Shown: positions 9,340 through 17,233 of the stretch, one piece after another | Layout of the letters: each line of letters starts with the position of its first letter | Numbering within the stretch: position 1 is the stretch's first letter | Source of the DNA: Butyrivibrio sp. | GTDB taxonomy: Bacteria; Bacillota; Clostridia; Lachnospirales; Lachnospiraceae | Assembly (NCBI RefSeq): GCF_015056685.1 | Contig: NZ_SVFW01000003.1 | Location: 1 to 64,000 of the forward strand | Reading direction: 5' to 3' | Length of the DNA stretch: 64,000 nt | Notes under the pieces: generated by a model | The model's input: the letters and a program-made list of their open reading frames with translations, nothing else | Database searches by the model: none | Told to the model about the DNA's origin: nothing | Program-made: the position numbers and the translations under genes

Positions 9340-9433
9340 ACGAATTTTTATCCTACCAAAAATCAACATGTACTATTCCAAAGTCAACATGAAACATTCC
9401 TATTGGCTCATGATAGTTCTTATTGCATTTCTA

Positions 9434-10624
9434 TTACTTAACTGCTGCCTTGAGCTCTTCAACCTTATCTGTCTGCTCCCAAGGAAGGTTAAGGTCGTTG
9501 CGGCCGAAGTGTCCGTAAGCTGCTGTCTGCTTGTAGATAGGACGACGAAGGTCGAGCATCTTGATGATTCCTGCAGGACGAAGATCGAATACCTTGCGAA
9601 CTGCCTCTGTAAGCTTTTCATCAGAAACCTTACCTGTTCCGAATGTATCTACAAGAATTGATGTAGGCTCAGCTACACCGATAGCGTATGAAAGCTGAAT
9701 CTCTGCTCTGTCTGCAAGGCCTGCTGCCACGATATTCTTGGCAACATATCTTGCTGCATATGCTGCAGAACGGTCAACCTTTGTGCAGTCCTTTCCTGAG
9801 AAAGCTCCGCCGCCGTGACGAGCAGCTCCACCGTATGTATCAACGATGATCTTACGACCTGTAAGTCCTGCATCACCCTGAGGTCCACCGATAACGAAAC
9901 GACCTGTTGGATTGATGTAAATCTTAGTAGCATCGTCAACCATAGCGCTGTCAACTACAGCATCAATAACATACTTTCTGATATCCTCATGGATCTGCTC
10001 CTGAGTAACCTTCTCATCATGCTGAGTTGAGATTACGATAGCTTCAAGTCTCTTAACTTTTCCATTCTCATCATACTCAACAGAAACCTGGCTCTTACCG
10101 TCTGCTCTAAGGTAAGGAAGTGTTCCGTTCTTTCTGACTTCTGTAAGCTTCTTTGTGAGCTTGTGAGCAAGGCTGATAGCGTAAGGCATGTAATCATCTG
10201 TCTCGTTTGTAGCATAACCAAACATCATACCCTGGTCACCGGCACCGATAGCTGAAAGCTCTTCATCAGTCATCTGATTCTCTCTTGCTTCAAGAGCCTT
10301 GTCAACACCCATAGCGATATCAGCTGACTGCTGATCAAGAGCTACAAGTACTGCGCATGTGTTTCCATCAAATCCCTTTGATGAATCGTCGTATCCGATT
10401 TCCTTGATTGTCTCACGGGCAATCTTAGCGTAGTCAACGTGAGCCTTTGTTGTGATCTCACCTGTAATAAGAACGAAACCTGTACAAGTTGCTGTCTCGC
10501 AGGCAACACGGCTCATAGGATCCTGTTCCATGCATGCATCAAGAATTGCATCTGAAATGTTATCGCATATTTTATCAGGATGTCCTTCTGTTACTGATTC
10601 TGATGTGAAAATAAATTTATCCAT
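9434..10624 (-). CDS. metK: S-adenosylmethionine synthetase
   Basis: Methionine adenosyltransferase, which makes S-adenosylmethionine from methionine and ATP in the cytoplasm. The 396 residues are the usual length. Family signatures are clear: [16 protein letters not shown] at the N-terminus (ATP and methionine site), [12 protein letters not shown] near residue 115, and [19 protein letters not shown] near 265 (the P-loop-like glycine-rich motif). AGAAAGG precedes the ATG. The leader carries a complete SAM-I riboswitch with an intrinsic terminator (10655-10840), so the product represses its own synthesis at the transcription level. It is transcribed alone, with a promoter at 10890-10919 and a terminator at 9302-9339. 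Confidence 0.98.
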   Translation of the reverse strand: MDKFIFTSESVTEGHPDKICDNISDAILDACMEQDPMSRVACETATCTGFVLITGEITTKAHVDYAKIARETIKEIGYDDSSKGFDGNTCAVLVALDQQSADIAMGVDKALEARENQMTDEELSAIGAGDQGMMFGYATNETDDYMPYAISLAHKLTKKLTEVRKNGTLPYLRADGKSQVSVEYDENGKVKRLEAIVISTQHDEKVTQEQIHEDIRKYVIDAVVDSAMVDDATKIYINPTGRFVIGGPQGDAGLTGRKIIVDTYGGAARHGGGAFSGKDCTKVDRSAAYAARYVAKNIVAAGLADRAEIQLSYAIGVAEPTSILVDTFGTGKVSDEKLTEAVRKVFDLRPAGIIKMLDLRRPIYKQTAAYGHFGRNDLNLPWEQTDKVEELKAAVK

Positions 10625-10654
10625 ATAATACCTTTCTGTGCCATTTTAAGCACT

Positions 10655-10701
10655 AAAAAATCCACTCGATTTATGACGCGTGCAAGTCACAAATGAGTGG
10701 A
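10655..10701 (-). terminator. Riboswitch-controlled intrinsic terminator upstream of metK
   Basis: On the minus strand TCCACTC pairs with GAGTGGA (plus-strand 10695-10701 and 10661-10667), with an inner TGAC/GTCA pairing in the loop. A run of six T follows (10655-10660). Placed between the SAM-I aptamer and the metK start, it is the OFF-state expression platform. Confidence 0.85.
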
Positions 10702-10718
10702 ACTAATCATCACAAGTC

Positions 10719-10840
10719 CCTCTTATTGCTCGTAGTCCGAAAAAACGGAATTGCACGCTCAGGTTGGCACCTTCCTGAATGATCAAGGGGTTGCCGTGGC
10801 TTCATAGGTCCTATGTACCTCCACCACTCTGAATAAGAGA
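10719..10840 (-). ncRNA. SAM-I (S-box) riboswitch aptamer
   Basis: Read on the minus strand the leader contains the S-box landmarks in order: CTCTTATTCAGAG (P1 5' side), GGTGGAGG, CTATGAAGCCACGGCAACC, GGTGCCAACCTG, and the closing GAGCAATAAGAG (P1 3' side). This matches the SAM-I consensus closely. Binding of S-adenosylmethionine should favour the downstream terminator at 10655-10701 and switch metK off. Confidence 0.95.
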
Positions 10841-10856
10841 ACAATAAATTGTAAAA

Positions 10857-10878
10857 GCGGATATATTGCTATATCCGC
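10857..10878. other. Perfect 9-bp hairpin just 5' of the riboswitch
   Basis: GCGGATATA (10857-10865) and TATATCCGC (10870-10878) enclose a 4-nt loop. On the minus strand it is followed by TTTTACA. It could end the upstream xylB transcript, or form the 5' cap hairpin of the metK leader if the promoter at 10890-10919 is used. The sequence alone does not decide. Confidence 0.6.
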
Positions 10879-10889
10879 ATAAATATTAC

Positions 10890-10919
10890 CTTATATGGAT
10901 TATAAAATCAATAGGTCAA
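10890..10919 (-). promoter_or_regulatory. Candidate metK promoter
   Basis: On the minus strand TTGACC (10914-10919) and TATAAG (10890-10895) are 18 bp apart. A transcript from here would carry the 9-bp hairpin and then the whole SAM-I aptamer. Confidence 0.5.
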
Positions 10920-11009
10920 ATAATAACATTTGTCTTATAAAAGTATAAACAAATGATAGCCACCTATCAGATAGCCTTATCAAAGGCATGCTCACATGTC
11001 ATCAAACTA

Positions 11010-12479
11010 TCAGATGATCTTATCAAAAGTATCAGCAAGTGCAGGATAGATGTTCTTAAACTGCTGGTATCTTGCCTCATACTTTGCAACAAGCTCAGGA
11101 TCTGGCTTCTCAGTCTTATCAACCTTAACGATTGCAGCTGCTGCCTCTTCAACACTCTTGTATGCTCCGCATGCTACCATCGCAAGCATTGCACCACCCA
11201 TTCCAGGTCCTTCCTCGCAGGCAGGAACATCAACTTCGATGTTGAGGATGTTAGCGATCATCTTTCTCCAGAGAGGGCTCTTTGCGCCACCGCCACAGAT
11301 CATTGTTCTCTTTGGCGCAACTCCGATAGATTTTGCAACTTCATACATATCTCTTGTAGCAAAAGCAACACCCTCAAGAACAGCCTGAGTCATATCTTCT
11401 CTTGTTGTATCCATTGTAATGCCTGTAAATGTGGCACGTGCGTTAGGATTGTTCCATGGTGATCTCTCTCCCATGAGATATGGTAAAAAGAATACGTGGT
11501 TCTCACCAAGCTTCTCAATCCCCTTCTGCTCAACGGCATAATCCTTAGTCTTAAGGATTTCATCCATCCACCACTTATTGCAGCTTGCTGCGCTGAGCAT
11601 GCATCCCATAAGGTGGAAATGTCCATCTGCATGGTCAAAAGAATGAAGCGCATTGTTCTTATCTACTGCAAAAGAGTCAGCTGACATGAAGATTGTTCCG
11701 CTTGTTCCAAGTGAAATATTACATCTGTTGTTGCCAACTGTACCTGTTCCAACTGCAGCTGCTGCATTGTCTCCGGCGCCTGCTGCCACTACAACTCCTG
11801 CATTTAAGCCGAGTTCAGAAGAGAGCTCTTTTGTAAGTTCTCCAACCTTCTCATAGCTTTCAAAGAGCTGTGGAAGCATATCCTCAGTAATGTGGCAGAT
11901 ATCGCACATCTCCTTGGACCATTTACGATTCTTAACATCCAAAAGGAGCATTCCTGAAGCATCTGAATAGTCTGTACAGAATGTTCCTGTAAACTTATAT
12001 GCAAGATAATCCTTAGGAAGCATTATCTTTTTGATCTTTTTGAAGTTCTCAGGCTCATTCTCCTCAACCCAAAGGATCTTAGGAGCTGTGAAACCTGCAA
12101 ATGCGATATTGGCTGTATACTCAGAAAGCTTGTCTTTTCCAATCTCGCCGTTTAAATAATCAACCTGCTTCTGTGTTCTTCCGTCGTTCCAAAGAATTGC
12201 AGGACGGATAACATTGTCATTCTCATCAAGGATAACAAGTCCATGCATCTGTCCGCCAAAACTGATGCCTGCAACCTGTGTTTTATCCACATCTTTAAGA
12301 AGTTCCTTAAGACCATCTACAGCCTCTCTGTACCAGTCTTCAGGGTTCTGTTCTGACCAGCCCGGCTGTGGGAAATACAAAGGATATTCCCTTGAAGTTG
12401 TTCCATGAATAGTTCCCTTTTCATCCATAAGTACGAGCTTAACAGATGAAGTCCCCAAATCTACACCTATAAAAAACAT
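11010..12479 (-). CDS. xylB: Xylulokinase, FGGY family
   Basis: Phosphorylates D-xylulose to xylulose 5-phosphate, the entry to the pentose phosphate pathway, in the cytoplasm. The 489 residues match the family. MFFIGVDLGTSSVKLVLMD is the N-terminal ATPase phosphate-1 motif, GISFGGQMHGLV near residue 75 is typical of xylulokinases, and ICGGGAKSPLWRKMIANIL near 395 is the C-terminal FGGY signature. AGGAGGAAGG stands before the ATG. It stands apart from the xylan genes at the other end of the window. No xylose isomerase of the usual XylA type is present; the nearest sugar isomerase is at 48.3-49.8 kb. Other pentulokinase substrates are possible. Confidence 0.9.
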   Translation of the reverse strand: MFFIGVDLGTSSVKLVLMDEKGTIHGTTSREYPLYFPQPGWSEQNPEDWYREAVDGLKELLKDVDKTQVAGISFGGQMHGLVILDENDNVIRPAILWNDGRTQKQVDYLNGEIGKDKLSEYTANIAFAGFTAPKILWVEENEPENFKKIKKIMLPKDYLAYKFTGTFCTDYSDASGMLLLDVKNRKWSKEMCDICHITEDMLPQLFESYEKVGELTKELSSELGLNAGVVVAAGAGDNAAAAVGTGTVGNNRCNISLGTSGTIFMSADSFAVDKNNALHSFDHADGHFHLMGCMLSAASCNKWWMDEILKTKDYAVEQKGIEKLGENHVFFLPYLMGERSPWNNPNARATFTGITMDTTREDMTQAVLEGVAFATRDMYEVAKSIGVAPKRTMICGGGAKSPLWRKMIANILNIEVDVPACEEGPGMGGAMLAMVACGAYKSVEEAAAAIVKVDKTEKPDPELVAKYEARYQQFKNIYPALADTFDKII

Positions 12480-12639
12480 ACCTTCCTCCTAATAATTGTA
12501 AAGAATTTGTTTCTTACTCTGCTTTATCCACATCGTTGGAAAACATAAATTCAGATTTCCACAATCATTATTATACCTTCTTTACAATCAACTATCCTTG
12601 CATATTTTGCTCTAATCTAACTAATTATTTGCATTTACT

Positions 12640-12672
12640 AAAAGACCACTCTGAATAATCAAAGTGGTCTTA
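12640..12672 (-). terminator. Terminator of tex
   Basis: AAAAGACCACT (12640-12650) pairs with AGTGGTCTT (12663-12671), giving on the minus strand a stem followed by a short T run. It lies directly after the tex stop codon. Confidence 0.8.
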
Positions 12673-12675
12673 AAA

Positions 12676-15342
12676 TCAGTCGTTAGCATTTCCTTTAAAA
12701 ATGACAATGCCCTTTTTCTTGAACTTCTTAGGAGCCTCAGTAGTTGTTGCTGCAGGCTTTGCAGCTTCTGCAGGCGCTGATGCTGCCTTTGGAGCAGCAG
12801 TCTTTTTAACAGGAGCAGCTTTCTTGGTTACTCCTGCTGCCTTTGCAACCTGATCAACAACTGAAGTTCTCTTTGGTGCAGGCTTTGAAGCCTTATCCTC
12901 AGCTTTTACCTTTGGTGCAGGTCTCTCTGCAGCTTTTGCAGCAGCTTCTGCAGCAACCTTTGCAGGATCCTGAAGCTTCATTGAAAGAGAAATTCTCTTT
13001 TTATCAAGCTCAACATCAAGGACCTGAACATCTACAATATCTCCTACGCTTACTGCCTCAAGAGGGTGTTTGATGTACTTGTCCGTGATGTGTGAGATAT
13101 GAACAAGTCCATCCTGGTGAACACCTATATCTACAAAACATCCAAAGTCGATTACGTTTCTTACTGTTCCCTTAAGTACCATTCCCGGCTTTAAGTCCTT
13201 CATATCAAGGACGTCGCTTCTAAGAATTGGTGCAGGCATATTCTCACGAGGGTCTCTTGATGGTTTTTCAAGCTCTGAGAGGATATCTGTAAGTGTGATC
13301 TCACCGATTCCAAGTTCCTCTGCAAGTTTCTTTTTATCTGACTCAGATACTTTCTTTGACAGTGATCCTGTTGCAGGAGCTGTATTTGAAGTATTCTCAG
13401 TTTCTTTTTCCTTCTTTGAATTTGAAACCTCCGCTTCTGTGACAACGAGGTTACTTCCCGCAAGAGCTGCAGCAAGAGCCGCACCCATAGCTGTGCTTGT
13501 ATTTCTGATAACAACCTGCTTTGCTTTTTTCTGTGGCTTTGGCTTTTCTTCCTTTTTAGCTGAAGGCTTTTCAAGTGAAGCCTTAGCAGCGTTCTTCTGA
13601 GCCTGCCTTACATCATCAAAAGTGATTCCAAGCTTATCCATGAGTTTTAATGTAGCATCATAGGATTCAGGATGAACACTTGTGGCATCGAGAGGGTTCT
13701 CACCGTCAGTAATCCTTAAGAAACCTGCACACTGCTCATATGCCTTAGGTCCGAGCTTTGGTACATTTAAAAGCTCTGCTCTGCTGTTAAACTTACCGTT
13801 CTCTTCTCTATATTCAACGATGTTCTTGGCAATAACTTTGCTGATACCTGAAATGTACTGAAGAAGTGGAGCTGATGCTGTGTTGAGGTCTACACCAACT
13901 TTGTTAACGCAGGTCTCTACTACACCTTCAAGGGCTTCTCCAAGTTTTTTCTGGTTCATGTCGTGCTGGTACTGACCAACACCGATTGACTTAGGATCGA
14001 TCTTAACAAGCTCTGCCAAAGGATCCTGAAGTCTTCTGGCAATTGAAGCTGCGCTACGCTGTCCTACATCAAACTGTGGGAACTCCTCTGTAGCAAGCTT
14101 ACTTGCTGAGTAAACTGAAGCACCTGCCTCACTTACGATAACGTACTGAACAGGCTTATCCAGCTCTTTTATCAACTCGACGATAACCTGCTCTGACTCT
14201 CTTGAAGCAGTACCGTTACCAACTGAAATAAGGTCAACATCGTATTTGTCGATGAGTTTTTTAAGCTCGACCTTGGCCTCCTCAACTTTGTTCTGAGGTG
14301 CTGTAGGATAGATGACCTTTGTATCAAGGACCTTACCTGTTGCATCTACGACTGCGAGCTTGCAGCCTGTTCTGAAAGCAGGGTCCCAGCCAAGGACTGT
14401 CTTGCCGGCAATAGGTGGTGCCATAAGAAGCTGAGTGAGGTTTTTGCCAAATACGGAAATAGCGCCGTCCTCAGCCTTTTCTGTGAGTTCGTTTCTGATA
14501 TCACGCTCAATAGCAGGAGCAATAAGTCTTTCATATGCATCCTGGTTGATTTCTTTTATTACAGGAGTTGTGACAGGATTGTCGTTTTTGAGCATCTTTT
14601 TATCAAGGTACTGCAAAATCTGCTCTTCGGGTGCCTCAATCTTAACAACCAGGAACTTCTCTGCCTCTCCACGGTTAAGAGCAAGTACTCTGTGTCCGAG
14701 AACTTTTTTAACAGGCTCTTCGTAGTTGTAGTACATCTCGTACACGCTCTGAGCCTTCTCATCCTTGGCCTTACTGGTAAGCACGCCCTGCTCCATTGTA
14801 GTTTCTCTTATGTATGTTCTGAAGTCAGCGTTATCAGAAACATCCTCAGCTATGATATCCATAGCTCCCTGAAGTGCCTCAGCAGGGTCATTGACTCCTT
14901 TTTCAGGGTCAACGAATGCAGCAGCCTCCTCCTGGAGCGGCTTTGTTGTTTCCTGCGCCAAAAGAATATTTGCAAGACCTTCAAGTCCCTTTTCTCTTGC
15001 GACGCTGGCTCTTGTCTTTCTCTTTGGTCTGTATGGAAGATAAAGATCCTCCAGAGCTACCATTGTTTCTGCAGCTATAATCTTGGCTTTGAGTTCGTCA
15101 GTCATCTTGCCCTGTTCTTCTATAGAAGCAAGTACCTGCTCTCTACGCTCTTCAAGACCTCTTAAATACTTAAGCCTTTCATCAAGATTACGAAGCTGCT
15201 CATCATTAAGTGAGCCCGTTACTTCCTTTCTGTAACGAGAAATGAATGGGATGGTGTTGCCTTCGTCAATAAGTTTGACAGCGGCCTCTACCTGCCACTT
15301 TTCCACGTTAAGTTCTTCTTTGATCTTTAATACAATATCCAT
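12676..15342 (-). CDS. tex: Tex-family RNA-binding S1 domain protein
   Basis: Member of the Tex family, conserved cytoplasmic nucleic-acid-binding proteins linked to transcription. Order of parts: helical Tex N-domain from residue 1; a YqgF/RNase H-like domain near residues 325-450 (KTVLGWDPAFRTGCKLAVVD); a helix-hairpin-helix domain near 500-570 (KVGVDLNTASAPLL); and an S1 domain near 710-785 (PGMVLKGTVRNVIDFGCFVD). At 888 residues it is longer than the usual 720-780. A charged insertion of about 90 residues, rich in Lys, Glu and Ala, separates the HhH and S1 parts. An Ala/Lys/Pro-rich tail of about 90 residues follows S1. GAGGGA precedes the ATG. Confidence 0.93.
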   Translation of the reverse strand: MDIVLKIKEELNVEKWQVEAAVKLIDEGNTIPFISRYRKEVTGSLNDEQLRNLDERLKYLRGLEERREQVLASIEEQGKMTDELKAKIIAAETMVALEDLYLPYRPKRKTRASVAREKGLEGLANILLAQETTKPLQEEAAAFVDPEKGVNDPAEALQGAMDIIAEDVSDNADFRTYIRETTMEQGVLTSKAKDEKAQSVYEMYYNYEEPVKKVLGHRVLALNRGEAEKFLVVKIEAPEEQILQYLDKKMLKNDNPVTTPVIKEINQDAYERLIAPAIERDIRNELTEKAEDGAISVFGKNLTQLLMAPPIAGKTVLGWDPAFRTGCKLAVVDATGKVLDTKVIYPTAPQNKVEEAKVELKKLIDKYDVDLISVGNGTASRESEQVIVELIKELDKPVQYVIVSEAGASVYSASKLATEEFPQFDVGQRSAASIARRLQDPLAELVKIDPKSIGVGQYQHDMNQKKLGEALEGVVETCVNKVGVDLNTASAPLLQYISGISKVIAKNIVEYREENGKFNSRAELLNVPKLGPKAYEQCAGFLRITDGENPLDATSVHPESYDATLKLMDKLGITFDDVRQAQKNAAKASLEKPSAKKEEKPKPQKKAKQVVIRNTSTAMGAALAAALAGSNLVVTEAEVSNSKKEKETENTSNTAPATGSLSKKVSESDKKKLAEELGIGEITLTDILSELEKPSRDPRENMPAPILRSDVLDMKDLKPGMVLKGTVRNVIDFGCFVDIGVHQDGLVHISHITDKYIKHPLEAVSVGDIVDVQVLDVELDKKRISLSMKLQDPAKVAAEAAAKAAERPAPKVKAEDKASKPAPKRTSVVDQVAKAAGVTKKAAPVKKTAAPKAASAPAEAAKPAATTTEAPKKFKKKGIVIFKGNAND

Positions 15343-15530
15343 ACTTCCCTCGCTTATAAAAAGCTATTTAATAATAAATTTTTGCTGAAATTTCTATAAA
15401 TCAGCACACTCCCCTATTATACCAAGCATTTTGCACTGTTTTCAAGACTTACATAAAGGCCCAAACATTGTAAAAAAGCGGTTAATATTGTATATTTAAT
15501 GTATGAAATTATGTTCGCGAGGAGTTTTGT

Positions 15531-15935
15531 ATGGGCGATAACGGGGATGATAAGTACTACTACAATAATTACAACTACAACAAGAGCCACAATCAGCTTG
15601 ACGGCCACGTAAACATGGCCACTGTAGCTCTTATTACAGGACTTATAGCTATTCCTCTTTGTTTTGTCATGAATATAGGCATTGTCCTTGGAGGAGTGGC
15701 AGTTGTCCTTGGCATTTTGTCTAAGGGTTCAGAGAAAAAGTTGCTCCCTCAGGCAAAGCGCGGAATTATATATGGAACTATCGGTATAGTTCTTGGTTAC
15801 ATTGTTTTTGTTTCATCTATGCATACTATTCTTACTGACCCTACCTACAGACAGCAGCTCAACCAGATGTCCGAGCAGATGAACGGTCAGAGTTTTGACG
15901 ATCTGTTAAAAGAGCTGGGACTAAGCGATCTGTAA
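15531..15935 (+). CDS. Small membrane protein, DUF4190-like
   Basis: 134 residues. A Tyr/Asn-rich polar N-terminus of about 28 residues is followed by two hydrophobic segments (about residues 30-60 and 75-98) joined by a short basic turn, then a polar C-terminal tail. This is the layout of DUF4190-type proteins, often found fused to or near secreted proteins, with unknown function. GAGGAG lies upstream of the ATG. It is the first gene of a plus-strand unit with the next three genes (gaps of 32, 19 and 14 bp). Confidence 0.72.
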   Translation: MGDNGDDKYYYNNYNYNKSHNQLDGHVNMATVALITGLIAIPLCFVMNIGIVLGGVAVVLGILSKGSEKKLLPQAKRGIIYGTIGIVLGYIVFVSSMHTILTDPTYRQQLNQMSEQMNGQSFDDLLKELGLSDL

Positions 15936-15967
15936 CAGTAAGAGTCCTATGTTGAAAAGAGGTGCCT

Positions 15968-16465
15968 ATGAGTATGATCGGTGCAATAGGCGGCGGATAT
16001 GGAATGTTCGGAGGTTATGCAGCATCTTCCACAAGTGCTGCAGAAGCTACAAAACCTATCCTTAATCCAAACGAGTCTACCCAGAAAGCTCCTGGAAAAA
16101 CATCATCTCCTGCAGAGTGTGAGACCTGCAAGAACCGAAAATATCAGGACGGTTCTGATGAGATGGTTTCCTTTAAGAGCGCACAACACATTGATCCAGC
16201 AGCGGCAGGTGCAAGAGTCCGCGGTCACGAGGCTGAGCATGTGAGTAATGCATATAAAGACGCAGCCCAGAACAACGGCAAAGTCTTACAGGCTTCTGTT
16301 TCTATCAAGACAGCTGTATGTCCTGAGTGTGGGCGCGTTTATGTAAGCGGTGGAACAACAGCCACCAAAATAAAATATGAAAACGAGGAGAATCCTTATC
16401 AGAAGGTGAGAAAGTCCATGGACAGACAGGGACTTGTGGGGAACAACGTAGATCTTGCCGGATAA
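15968..16465 (+). CDS. SprA-related putative metallopeptidase with two CxxC pairs
   Basis: 165 residues from the ATG at 15968; a GTG at 15962 is in frame, but AGAGG spacing favours the ATG. The central motif VRGHEAEHVSNAYKDA near residue 85 fits an HExxH zinc-peptidase core as in SprA-related proteins. CETC (about residue 55) and CPEC (about residue 120) could form a second zinc site. The N-terminus is Gly/Ala-rich without a clear signal peptide. A protease activity is inferred from the motif only. Its place between two membrane-protein genes suggests an envelope-related role. Confidence 0.6.
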   Translation: MSMIGAIGGGYGMFGGYAASSTSAAEATKPILNPNESTQKAPGKTSSPAECETCKNRKYQDGSDEMVSFKSAQHIDPAAAGARVRGHEAEHVSNAYKDAAQNNGKVLQASVSIKTAVCPECGRVYVSGGTTATKIKYENEENPYQKVRKSMDRQGLVGNNVDLAG

Positions 16466-16484
16466 GGCGGGGTTTATTATCAAA

Positions 16485-17219
16485 ATGACTAATCTAAAAT
16501 CATCAGCAGAACTTAAAGCAATCGCAAAAGAACGTTCTCTTGAAAAGTACGGAACACTTATATCTGCGGATCTTATCGTCATCATCATACAGCTGGTTCT
16601 GTCTGGTATTGCCACTGTTTCCAGTTCCGGAAGCATAATTCAGTATGTAATAAATGAAGTAATAGTGCTTATTGTAAGCATTCTTTTAGGTGTGCTTGTT
16701 TCAGGCAAGACATACCTTTATATGAATCTGATCTATTCACAGAATGTCTCTATTTCAGATCTCTTTTTCGGATTTAAGATATTCCCTGAAAAGGCTGTGA
16801 AAGTTCAGTCTCTTTTTGTGCTTGTAGACTTCGTTATAGGGCTTCCTGCCACATATCTTCTCTACCTCACACAGCACAACACTTCACCGAATCTGATACT
16901 TGGAACAATACTTGCTCTTTTCGTAGAGCTCATTGTTAATATTTATGTTCGTCTGACTTATTCACAGGCTTTTTACCTTCTTCATGATTTCCAGGACAGA
17001 AGTGCGAAAGAGCTGTTGTCAACAAGCAGACGCCTCATGAAAGGCAATCGTTTTAAACTTCTTTATCTCAACGTATCATTTATCCCGATCATGCTCCTTG
17101 GTGTGATAACTCTTTTTATCCCCCTTCTGTGGATAAATGTATATCGCAATGCTACACTTGCAGCATTTTATCAGGACCTTATTATGCAGTACGCACATAA
17201 TAATACAGTAGAACACTAA
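16485..17219 (+). CDS. DUF975-like integral membrane protein
   Basis: 244 residues from ATG 16485. An in-frame TTG at 16455 would overlap the preceding gene and has no ribosome-binding site; the AAGGCGGGG at about 16464-16472 is loosely spaced from the ATG. Hydrophobic segments lie near residues 25-45, 55-80, 105-130, 140-160 and 205-230. The signature AKELLSTSRRLMKGNRFKL before the last membrane pair is characteristic of DUF975 proteins, a Firmicutes membrane family of unknown function. Same operon as its neighbours. Confidence 0.75.
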   Translation: MTNLKSSAELKAIAKERSLEKYGTLISADLIVIIIQLVLSGIATVSSSGSIIQYVINEVIVLIVSILLGVLVSGKTYLYMNLIYSQNVSISDLFFGFKIFPEKAVKVQSLFVLVDFVIGLPATYLLYLTQHNTSPNLILGTILALFVELIVNIYVRLTYSQAFYLLHDFQDRSAKELLSTSRRLMKGNRFKLLYLNVSFIPIMLLGVITLFIPLLWINVYRNATLAAFYQDLIMQYAHNNTVEH

Positions 17220-17233
17220 AAGGATGGTATGTT

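Noticed and set aside
8858..9392. Small open frames in and beside the right arm (72, 70 and 96 codons)
   Set aside because: They overlap on both strands in a structured inverted repeat, lack ribosome-binding sites and show no recognisable protein motif.
10953..11462. 169-codon plus-strand open frame
   Set aside because: Antisense to the 3' end of xylB; no ribosome-binding site or domain.
14692..15165. 157-codon plus-strand open frame
   Set aside because: Antisense shadow of tex; Cys/Ser/Leu-rich with no motif.
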